5,336 nt of DNA from Candidatus Sumerlaeota bacterium (lineage in GTDB: Bacteria; Sumerlaeota; Sumerlaeia; JADFCT01). Shown one piece after another: positions 1 to 5,336 of this stretch. Position 1 is the stretch's first letter, and each line of letters starts with the position of its first letter. Under the pieces are notes generated by a model. That model did not search any database. It saw only the letters and a list, made by a program, of their open reading frames with translations, and had not been told where the DNA came from. The DNA lies in assembly GCA_026398575.1 (NCBI GenBank), contig JAPLSP010000419.1:1-5336 (forward strand), read 5' to 3'. The position numbers and the translations under genes were made by a program.

Positions 1-4
1 GCTT

Positions 5-3000
5 GTGTTCATGGAAATGCCGCTCATCCTCATCCTCGTCCTGACGGCGGTAGTCGCCGGGGTCTTGTTCTTTATCTTCTTCTTCATCCGGCACAGCAAA
101 GTCGAGTCTTCCTCATATACCGGATTTGACAATGTGAAAAAGAATGATAAAGAAGAGGCAACGGATACGGCGCCACCGGACAGGCCCAAGTCTCCCGAAC
201 TGCCTCCGCCGTTTCCGCGATACAATCTGGGGCCCCTTCCCAAGCTTCCTCCAGAGACCAAAAGCGGCTGCACTTCGCGCCTTTTCGGAATTCTGATTGT
301 GCTCGGCGTCATATTGATACTGTTCATGATCGCCGTGCCGAACTTTCTCGAATCCCAATCCCGCTCCAAAGTCTCTCGCGCCATGGCTGACCAGCGAAGC
401 CTTGCCACCGGCCTCGAAGCATATTATGTTGATTATAACTCCTATCCCGCTTGGGTGGAAGTGTTGTGGCAGGGACCGGTGAAATACCTGTCGCAAGGTC
501 CTGTTGATCCTTTCGCCGGGCGCGGCAGCCTGAGCTCCGGCGACGGTCAATCGCTCTTCCATTATGTGACGGGAACCGACGCCTTTAATCGCGCCAAACA
601 AGCGGGGCTAGTCAATCCGTATGCGGAACAGCCGTCCAGTTTCTGGATGACCTATAGTGTCGGGCCCAGCGGCCAAGACAGCGGCGGCACTATTGTCTAT
701 GACCCAACCAACGGAACCATCAGCGCGGGAAACATCATCCGGATCAGCCAGGGCAACCTGAGCGGGTATGGCGATAGCTTCTCTCGGTTGAGCTACGGCG
801 GCGCCTACGGTGGCGCCGCGCCCGCGGCCAAATCGGCTTCCGTGTCTCGCGCGAAAATGCCTGCGGGCGAATCCGGATCCGGGTACAGCATGAAAGCCAC
901 ATTCCCGGCGCTTGGCAGGCAAGGCGCCCCGGAACCTCCTCAAGGCGCTTCCGCAGCTGGAGAGGCGAAAACGCAAGATAGATTAGCCTTCGCTTATGAT
1001 CCCACGAATGGAACCGCAAGCGAAGGGGATATTTATCGCACAAAAGATAGTGTGGATTATCAAACAGGACGGCGTTTGGCAGATGGCGAACTGCTCAAAT
1101 CAGGAAGAACCGCTGGTCCAGGAAAACCGGAGACGGTTGTGGGTTCTGCCGGCGCCCTATTTTCCGAGGGATATGCTAACGCTGTGCTGCTCAATTTGTC
1201 AGGGGAGAATTCATTCAAAGATCTTGAGGCAATAAGAAGGAAGGAAGCGGCGGCGCGGCAGGCGGGGCTGCTTTCGATGGGCATCGAACTGCCCGAAGGC
1301 GGCACGCGCAAGAAACTGGAAACACTGGGTGAGGCCAAACGGATTGAGATTCGCCTGATGGATTGGAAAGACTACGCCCGGCTTCAATTCCTTGTTTGGA
1401 TCGCTGCCTTCCTCTTGCTGACCTGGATTTGGATCGCGCGGCGCGCATGGTTCCGATCAGCATTTATCGCGGCCATTGCCCTGTCGCTCTTGCCGCCCGT
1501 CCTCTTTGATACGCCGTGGGCGCCGCTCTTCAATGCGGCATTCCAGGGCGTGTTGCTGTCGCTGGCTTCTCCGATCATCCACTTTCTGATTCATCGCTAC
1601 GGATGGTTCGCGCCACACGCGGGCAATCATGGCGGCGACAGCCAAAGCGGCAACAGCGCCGCCTCCCCAAGCGGCCGCAGTCCTGAAGGCCCCGGCGCTC
1701 GTGGCGGGGCCAAGGCGGTTATCTTCATCGCCGCCGCGCTATCCTTGGGCGCGCCGTCCACCGCCTCCACCGCGTCCACTCTGTCCACCCCGTCCACCCC
1801 GTCCACAAATCCCGTGCGCATCCTGGTTCCGTATGATGCAACCGAGCTCAAGCTGATCACGCTGCAAGAGACGCCCTCATTCCTGAAGCGCGATTTGCCG
1901 GCCTTCCTCAGCCGCGCGGACTTTACGCGCCTTTGGAACGCGGCGCGCCGCGATCAGACCGAGCCGGCGCGCCTCCAGCCGCTGATCGCCGAAATGCGCC
2001 TCACGGGAACGCTGTCGCCCGAGCGATCCACGATCGAAGGCGAACTGACGCTCCTCGCCATCAATCCCGCTAATGCGCCGTCTTCCGCGGTCATCGGTTT
2101 GGAAGGCATGGCGCTGACCGAGAGTACGGCCTCGGCGCCGGGCGCGGCGCTTGAGGAGGGCGCCAAAACGGGCCTGCTGCTGCAGATGAGCGCCAATTGG
2201 TCCGGCGCCATCGTTGCGCGCTTCGTCCTGCCGTGCCAGACGCGTGGCGCCACAGGGCGCATGAGCCTCCGCTTCCCCGACGCCGGCGCCGGGACGTGGA
2301 AAATTCAGATTCCATATCCGGACGTGACCGCCAAATACGGCGAAGCCGCGCGGGCCGCCGCTCAGACTCTCTGCGTCAGCGAACGGACATCCGGCTCGAC
2401 CATCCTCACGGGCGCCATCAAGCCCGGTCCGTTCAATCTTTCGTGGACGGCGCGCGAAACGGGCGGCGGCGGCGCGGCGTCTGCTCGCGCCGGAGCGAAC
2501 GAGTGGCGCGCCGTGATCACGCAGCGTGTTTCCTGGGAAGACTTATCGGAGGCGCGATTCTTCGCCACGATTTCCCTGAGCCCAAGCGCCGCCGGAAAGA
2601 ACCTGCCCGCCGAAGTCACACTCGCGCATGATTCCAGCCTGAGCGTCGTTTCGGCAAAAGGCGAAGGCCTGCTCTCGGCCGAGGATGCGCCGGCGGATGA
2701 ACCCGCAGGCGGACCAGGGGCGCGCGCAACCTCGCGTCTGGTTTTGCGCCTGGCGGATGTCCCATCCGCTTCTATCGTTCTTGAAGGAATTTGCCGCGCT
2801 CCCTCCGGCGGACGTCCCTGGCAGGCGCTGGGTGTTCGCGCGCCGCAAGGGATTGAATCGCGCGCGACGCTGCGCCTGGAAATTCCGGACGATATCGAAA
2901 TTCAATCCGTCCAGACGCGCGGGCTGGAGCGCCGTCCCACGCGCGAAGCGATTCCAGGCTGTTCGGTTTTCATCTACGAATCCGCGCGCGGCGATGGCGA

Positions 3001-5293
3001 GGCGACGCTCGCACTGCGCCGTCTGGAAGCCGCGTTCGACGTCGAAACGCTCGATGCCTTCGCTCCCGCTGGCGATCTGCTTTGGCGGGCGGCCACCATC
3101 CAACTGACGCCGCGCTCAAGCCAACTGCGCGAATGCGTCCTCGAAGCGCCTGCCGGCTTGCGCGTCCTGACGCTCAAGGGCAAGGACGTGGCCGGATGGT
3201 TCCAGAGCGGAGACAGGATTTTTGCCGCGTTCCATCCGCCGTTGGAGCATCCTTCGGCGCTGGAGCTGACGGCGATTGGCGAAACGAGAGCCTCATCGGA
3301 CGTTTTGACGCTGAGGCCATTGGCCGTCCAGGGCGCCAGCCGGACGCGTGGCGGCGCGGTCATTGTGGTTCCCGCCGGCGCGGAGTGCGGCGAGATTGAC
3401 ATCGCAAAAGCCACGCCCCGCCCGCCCACGAACGTTGACGGGCTGCTGGCTGCGCAGGCGTGTGGCGTTGAAAGCGCAAAATCCGGATCGCTTCGCGCGT
3501 ACACGCTCGATTCCACGGCGCCCCTGCGTCTGGCGTTCCGAACGCTCGAGGCCACTTCGTTGGATACGGTCTTCAACCGTCTGACGGTTTCCGATGGATT
3601 GCAGTCGCTCGAATGCGTCGTCCGCTCCGAACCGCGCCGCGGGCGCCTGAACCGGATTGAGGCGCTGCTTGTGCTGCCCGCGCCCGATCCCACGGCGCCG
3701 GCGCGGCTGCAGGTCAGCGGCCCGGTCCGTCACCTGAAAACCGACCCAGTCGGCGCGCGCGCGTGGCGCGTAACGGCGGAACTCAATGCGCCGTACGCTC
3801 ATGCGGTCGAGGTGCGATTCCAGCTGGATCGTCCACTGCCGCCGGAGGAAAAGAGTCTCGTTCGCTCGATGGCGTTTCTGCCGGTTCGAGGCGGTGGCGC
3901 GCGCGCGTTCCTGTTGCTGCGGCGCGCTTTTGAGGGTGAGCTGAAAACCGCCGAAGCCGCCGGCGCGCGAAGCCTCGATCCATCCACGCCCCCCTGGCCC
4001 GGCGCCGATTTCCATCCCATGCCCTCCGATCAGGCGTTTGAACTCTCGACTGCCGCGAACGCCATCCCGACGTTCGCCGTCACACGCCATGCGCGCAGCG
4101 AAGCCCTCCGGGCCGTCGCCGAGGCGCTGAGGCAGCGCGTCATCGTGACCGACGACGGACTGGAGCGCGTGGAACTGACGATTGTCTTGCAGAATCAGTC
4201 CGAGCAATTCCTCAAGATCGCGCTGCCGTATCCCAAAGAGCGAATCACGATCTACGAAACGCGCGTCGCCGACCGGCTGGTCAAGACCACCTTCGGCATG
4301 GAGGCCGGCCGCGAGGCGCTGCTGGTTCCGCTGATCCGTCCCGGCGCCCTTGATCCGGAGTTGACGATCCGCATCGCCTTCACAGCCAAAAGCGGCAAGC
4401 CGTTGCATGGCTCGGGCGCGCGCGAGGAACGCCAGGCCGAAGTGCTCGGCGGCGTGCCCGTGGCGCATTCGTCGCTCGTATTGATGCTGCCGCCGGACTT
4501 CCAGTACTCGAAGTTCGAGGGCACGCTCAACCGCGTGGAGATGGTGGACCTGGAGATAGACGAAGCCCTGCGCGGCGCCAAAAAAATCGAACGCCTGACG
4601 CAGATCGCTCTCTACAATCCCGCCCTGGTCCAGCATAAAACGCTTCAGCAACTGAACGCCTATCAGGCCGGGATAGAGATGAACGTAAAGGCCGCCCGCC
4701 AAATCAACGAAGCGCAGAAGCGGATGTATAGAGCCCGCGAAACGGCGCAGGACCAGAAAGAAAGCCAGCGCGAACAGGAACTGGACAAGGCGCGCGCGCA
4801 GACATTGGAGGAGGCGGAATCGGCGGCGAAAACAAGCATGTTCAGCAATACGCGGATCAACCAGGCATTCATTGCGCAAAATGCGCAGCAGCCCGGCGCG
4901 CCGGCACAGCCGCCGTCCGCCGCGGCGGTTGAGCCTCCTCCGCCCGCGCAGCCGGCGGTCATGGCGCCCATCGAATTTCCGCGCGTCGGCGAGGTCTTCG
5001 TCTTCCGCCAGCTGCAGGGAACCGGCGCCGTGACGTTCCGGTATCACTCGCGCGAAGCGGCGGGATTCCGCAATGATGTTTTCTTTGCTCTGTTCCTGAC
5101 GTTGATGGCGGCGATCGCCACCTATGCCAGCCGGCATCTGTTCGCGAATCTGCGCCGCGCGGCGATCCTCGCGTTGATCCTCTGCATCACGGCGATTCTG
5201 TTCCGGGTGGCGCTGGACGTCACGATCCCGGCGGCGGCATTGGCGCTTCTCCTGCTCCTGCTGCGCCGCAAACGCCCGGCGGCGTCAAAATAG
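5..5293 (+). CDS. Giant multi-pass membrane protein: degenerate pseudopilin-like domain fused to a large beta-rich ectodomain; function unknown
   Basis: One open frame of about 1,762 residues ends at TAG 5291-5293. Domains in order: membrane helix 6-28; proline-rich linker 33-90; helix 93-111 running into a pilin-like domain to about 246; Gly/Ala/Ser-rich linker with a second DPTNGT motif at 332; helices 460-478, 485-501 and 508-529; signal-like helix 571-583; S-T-x repeat 584-601; beta-rich ectodomain about 602-1550; helical segment 1559-1610; Pro/Ala-rich linker 1630-1655; helices 1692-1708, 1719-1737 and 1739-1753; basic tail. The start is unresolved: GTG 5, ATG 11 and ATG 17 are in frame, none has a clear ribosome binding site, and the frame is open to the window edge, so the true start may lie upstream. 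Family knowledge: the pilin-like part resembles GspG-type pseudopilins, and the ectodomain resembles large planctomycete-type envelope proteins. Inference: an envelope-anchored structural or binding protein. No catalytic motif was recognised. Confidence 0.95.
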   Translation: MFMEMPLILILVLTAVVAGVLFFIFFFIRHSKVESSSYTGFDNVKKNDKEEATDTAPPDRPKSPELPPPFPRYNLGPLPKLPPETKSGCTSRLFGILIVLGVILILFMIAVPNFLESQSRSKVSRAMADQRSLATGLEAYYVDYNSYPAWVEVLWQGPVKYLSQGPVDPFAGRGSLSSGDGQSLFHYVTGTDAFNRAKQAGLVNPYAEQPSSFWMTYSVGPSGQDSGGTIVYDPTNGTISAGNIIRISQGNLSGYGDSFSRLSYGGAYGGAAPAAKSASVSRAKMPAGESGSGYSMKATFPALGRQGAPEPPQGASAAGEAKTQDRLAFAYDPTNGTASEGDIYRTKDSVDYQTGRRLADGELLKSGRTAGPGKPETVVGSAGALFSEGYANAVLLNLSGENSFKDLEAIRRKEAAARQAGLLSMGIELPEGGTRKKLETLGEAKRIEIRLMDWKDYARLQFLVWIAAFLLLTWIWIARRAWFRSAFIAAIALSLLPPVLFDTPWAPLFNAAFQGVLLSLASPIIHFLIHRYGWFAPHAGNHGGDSQSGNSAASPSGRSPEGPGARGGAKAVIFIAAALSLGAPSTASTASTLSTPSTPSTNPVRILVPYDATELKLITLQETPSFLKRDLPAFLSRADFTRLWNAARRDQTEPARLQPLIAEMRLTGTLSPERSTIEGELTLLAINPANAPSSAVIGLEGMALTESTASAPGAALEEGAKTGLLLQMSANWSGAIVARFVLPCQTRGATGRMSLRFPDAGAGTWKIQIPYPDVTAKYGEAARAAAQTLCVSERTSGSTILTGAIKPGPFNLSWTARETGGGGAASARAGANEWRAVITQRVSWEDLSEARFFATISLSPSAAGKNLPAEVTLAHDSSLSVVSAKGEGLLSAEDAPADEPAGGPGARATSRLVLRLADVPSASIVLEGICRAPSGGRPWQALGVRAPQGIESRATLRLEIPDDIEIQSVQTRGLERRPTREAIPGCSVFIYESARGDGEATLALRRLEAAFDVETLDAFAPAGDLLWRAATIQLTPRSSQLRECVLEAPAGLRVLTLKGKDVAGWFQSGDRIFAAFHPPLEHPSALELTAIGETRASSDVLTLRPLAVQGASRTRGGAVIVVPAGAECGEIDIAKATPRPPTNVDGLLAAQACGVESAKSGSLRAYTLDSTAPLRLAFRTLEATSLDTVFNRLTVSDGLQSLECVVRSEPRRGRLNRIEALLVLPAPDPTAPARLQVSGPVRHLKTDPVGARAWRVTAELNAPYAHAVEVRFQLDRPLPPEEKSLVRSMAFLPVRGGGARAFLLLRRAFEGELKTAEAAGARSLDPSTPPWPGADFHPMPSDQAFELSTAANAIPTFAVTRHARSEALRAVAEALRQRVIVTDDGLERVELTIVLQNQSEQFLKIALPYPKERITIYETRVADRLVKTTFGMEAGREALLVPLIRPGALDPELTIRIAFTAKSGKPLHGSGAREERQAEVLGGVPVAHSSLVLMLPPDFQYSKFEGTLNRVEMVDLEIDEALRGAKKIERLTQIALYNPALVQHKTLQQLNAYQAGIEMNVKAARQINEAQKRMYRARETAQDQKESQREQELDKARAQTLEEAESAAKTSMFSNTRINQAFIAQNAQQPGAPAQPPSAAAVEPPPPAQPAVMAPIEFPRVGEVFVFRQLQGTGAVTFRYHSREAAGFRNDVFFALFLTLMAAIATYASRHLFANLRRAAILALILCITAILFRVALDVTIPAAALALLLLLLRRKRPAASK
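20..88 (+). other. N-terminal membrane helix (residues 6-28) ahead of a proline-rich linker
   Basis: Residues 6-28 are a continuous run of L, I, V, A and F with no charge, flanked by one Glu (E4) before and by R29, H30 and K32 after. The positive-inside rule therefore suggests the N-terminus is outside and the following linker is cytoplasmic. The linker (33-90) begins charged (KKNDKEE at 45-51) and becomes proline-rich (56-83), probably disordered. A true prepilin has no helix before its pilin helix, so this is an added element. Confidence 0.8.
275..742 (+). other. Degenerate type IV pilin / GspG pseudopilin-like domain (residues 91-246)
   Basis: The helix at residues 93-111 runs into AVPNFLESQSRSKVSR (110-125) and then SLATGLEAYYVDYNSYP (132-148), the classic start of pseudopilin-like proteins. 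It is followed by VDPF (167-170), a YSVGPSG turn (217-223) and a terminal YDPTNGT motif (232-238). Aligning P112 with the conserved Pro22 of prepilins puts Thr90 at the Gly(-1) cleavage position, Ser91 at Phe1 and Gly95 at Glu5. Both the peptidase site and the assembly glutamate are therefore absent. The domain is probably an uncleaved, membrane-tethered pilin fold facing outward, not a subunit that polymerises by the usual route. Confidence 0.85.
698..1039 (+). repeat. Two diverged copies of the pilin-tail motif YDPTNGT-x-S-x-G-x-I-x-R
   Basis: Copy 1 is bases 698-742 (residues 232-246) and copy 2 is bases 995-1039 (residues 331-345), offset by 99 residues. Eleven of 15 residues are identical (Y D P T N G T, S, G, I, R), but only 28 of 45 bases match by my count, and most motif codons differ synonymously. 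The copies are therefore old or separately acquired, and kept at protein level. In pseudopilin-like proteins this motif usually occurs once, near the C-terminus. Copy 2 has no pilin helix of its own. Confidence 0.85.
794..817 (+). repeat. 12-bp tandem duplication encoding Tyr-Gly-Gly-Ala twice
   Basis: Bases 794-805 and 806-817 differ at one position and encode YGGA YGGA (residues 264-271). They lie in the Gly/Ala/Ser-rich linker after the pilin-like domain. This looks like a small slippage duplication in a flexible spacer. Confidence 0.8.
1382..1591 (+). other. Central three-helix membrane block (residues 460-529)
   Basis: Three hydrophobic runs are visible: 460-478, 485-501 and 508-529. 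The loop after the first is basic (ARRAWFRS, 478-485), the loop after the second is acidic and short (DTPWAP, 502-507), and the third is followed by HRYGWF and a long linker with several Arg and a Lys (531-570). This pattern fits out-to-in, in-to-out, out-to-in crossings, placing the 531-570 linker in the cytoplasm. No transporter or enzyme signature was recognised. Confidence 0.8.
1712..1753 (+). other. Internal signal-peptide-like hydrophobic segment (residues 570-583)
   Basis: Lys570 is followed by a short hydrophobic core (AVIFIAAALSLGA, 571-583) and then the S-T-x repeat. In composition it looks like the h-region and end of a Sec signal peptide sitting mid-protein. No in-frame ATG, GTG or TTG lies in the linker just upstream (about 1600-1712), so it is not an obvious separate gene start. 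It may be the remnant signal of an ancestral secreted protein, now a short signal-anchor that carries the chain out again before the giant ectodomain. Thirteen residues is short for a full membrane span. Confidence 0.6.
1754..1807 (+). repeat. 9-bp tandem repeat, six copies, encoding (x-Ser-Thr)6
   Basis: Six in-frame 9-base units begin at 1754, 1763, 1772, 1781, 1790 and 1799, each ending in tccac plus one variable base. They encode P-S-T, A-S-T, A-S-T, L-S-T, P-S-T, P-S-T (residues 584-601). The tract sits exactly between the signal-like segment and the ectodomain. It would form an extended Ser/Thr/Pro stalk, and copy number changes would keep the frame. Confidence 0.95.
1808..4654 (+). other. 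Large beta-rich ectodomain of planctomycete-type envelope protein (about residues 602-1550)
   Basis: The segment opens with VPYD (608-611) and F640-x-x-L-W644, landmarks I recall from large hypothetical proteins of Planctomycetota and relatives. It continues with alternating hydrophobic/polar beta-strand patterns (for example 660-682). A late module has a DDG turn (1383-1385), QNQSEQFL (1396-1403) followed by ALP (1406-1408), and LVPL (1440-1443), which matches a recurrent beta module of those proteins as I remember it. Eight cysteines lie between 744 and 1204 and none from 1205 to the C-terminal helices. No metal-binding, protease or glycosidase motif was recognised. The fold is probably several beta-sandwich domains, and the role is unknown. 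Confidence 0.65.
4679..4834 (+). other. Probable coiled-coil / long helix (residues 1559-1610) followed by Pro/Ala-rich linker
   Basis: Residues 1559-1610 are rich in Q, E, K, R and A with no Pro or Gly, typical of a long charged helix or coiled coil. The helical composition extends on both sides, from about 1530 to 1628. A Pro/Ala/Gln-rich spacer follows (1630-1655, including PPPP at 1644-1647). Next comes a short beta-like stretch, IEFPRVGEVFVFRQL (1656-1670), ahead of the C-terminal anchor. It could be a stalk or an oligomerisation element. Confidence 0.7.
5078..5263 (+). other. C-terminal three-helix membrane anchor (residues 1692-1753)
   Basis: Hydrophobic runs at 1692-1708, 1719-1737 and 1739-1753 are separated by a basic loop (RHLFANLRR, 1710-1718) and a tight turn at Asp1738. 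The chain ends in a basic tail (RRKRPAASK, 1754-1762). The charges place the first loop and the tail in the cytoplasm and the ectodomain outside. Arg1734 lies within the second run, near its outer end. Confidence 0.85.
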
Positions 5294-5308
5294 GCGCCGG
5301 GCGAATTG

Positions 5309-5336
5309 ATGGGCATCATGAACATCGAAGGCAACC
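5309..5336 (+). CDS. Possible start of a downstream gene, cut by the window edge
   Basis: Sixteen bases after the stop codon an ATG (5309) opens a frame to the window edge reading MGIMNIEGN, with a second in-frame ATG at 5318. The close spacing and same direction would fit an operon. No strong Shine-Dalgarno sequence is visible (only gggcg at 5299-5303). Nine codons are too few to recognise a product or to exclude chance. Confidence 0.3.

Noticed and set aside
275..742. Calling the pilin-like domain a functional GspG major pseudopilin
   Set aside because: The cleavage glycine, Phe1 and Glu5 are absent, another membrane helix precedes it, and the domain continues into a 1,500-residue extension.
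1629..1856. 75-codon plus-strand frame starting ATG near the fusion joint, which could be a start for the second half
   Set aside because: It is in a different frame from the ectodomain and encodes a Pro/Arg-rich low-complexity product from the repeat tract. It ends without joining the main frame.
2974..3693. 239-codon minus-strand frame
   Set aside because: Ser/Arg/Ala-rich translation without motifs, overlapping both the sense gene and another antisense frame. It is a composition shadow.
4917..4928. 12-bp perfect palindrome ccgccgcggcgg as a possible operator or hairpin
   Set aside because: It lies inside the coding sequence in a GC-rich Pro/Ala region with no promoter context. Chance and codon use explain it.
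3293..5137. 614-codon open frame on the minus strand opposite the ectodomain
   Set aside because: Its translation is very rich in Arg, Gly, His and Gln with no recognisable domain. It lies opposite a strongly supported coding frame, and high GC at third positions commonly leaves such antisense frames open.
5294..5308. Possible terminator between the giant gene and the downstream ATG
   Set aside because: There is no clear stem-loop with a following T-run in these 15 bases.

Overview
The window is almost entirely one plus-strand gene. A single uninterrupted reading frame runs from the left edge (first start-like codon GTG at 5, then ATG at 11 and 17) to a TAG stop at 5291-5293. It could encode about 1,762 residues. 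Only 43 bases follow the stop; they may hold the first codons of a second gene in the same direction. I see no RNA gene, insertion sequence, CRISPR array, promoter or terminator. The source looks like a high-GC bacterium of the Planctomycetota / Sumerlaeota / Hydrogenedentota kind. The reason is that the pilin-like segment (AVPNFLESQSRSKVSR, YDPTNGT..G) and the large ectodomain resemble proteins I associate with those lineages. This placement is from memory, not from a search.

Layout of the protein: (1) an N-terminal membrane helix (residues 6-28) and a charged, proline-rich linker; (2) a second helix leading into a type II secretion pseudopilin-like domain (about 91-246) that lacks the prepilin peptidase site and Glu5; (3) a Gly/Ala/Ser-rich linker carrying a second copy of the pilin-tail motif DPTNGT (332-345); (4) a block of three membrane helices (460-529); (5) a Gly/Ser-rich linker, a short signal-like hydrophobic segment (571-583) and a six-copy Ser-Thr-x repeat; (6) a roughly 950-residue, mainly beta ectodomain of the large planctomycete-type family; (7) a helical, probably coiled-coil segment and a Pro/Ala-rich linker; (8) three C-terminal membrane helices ending in a basic tail.

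Charges flanking the helices fit a nine-helix model. In it the N-terminus and both globular parts (pilin-like domain and giant ectodomain) lie outside the cytoplasmic membrane, and the linkers and C-terminal tail lie inside. The gene reads as a fusion of a non-processed pilin-like membrane protein to a large secreted or anchored beta protein. The 5' third is visibly lower in GC than the rest. The biochemical function is unknown. A structural, surface or envelope role is the most I would infer.
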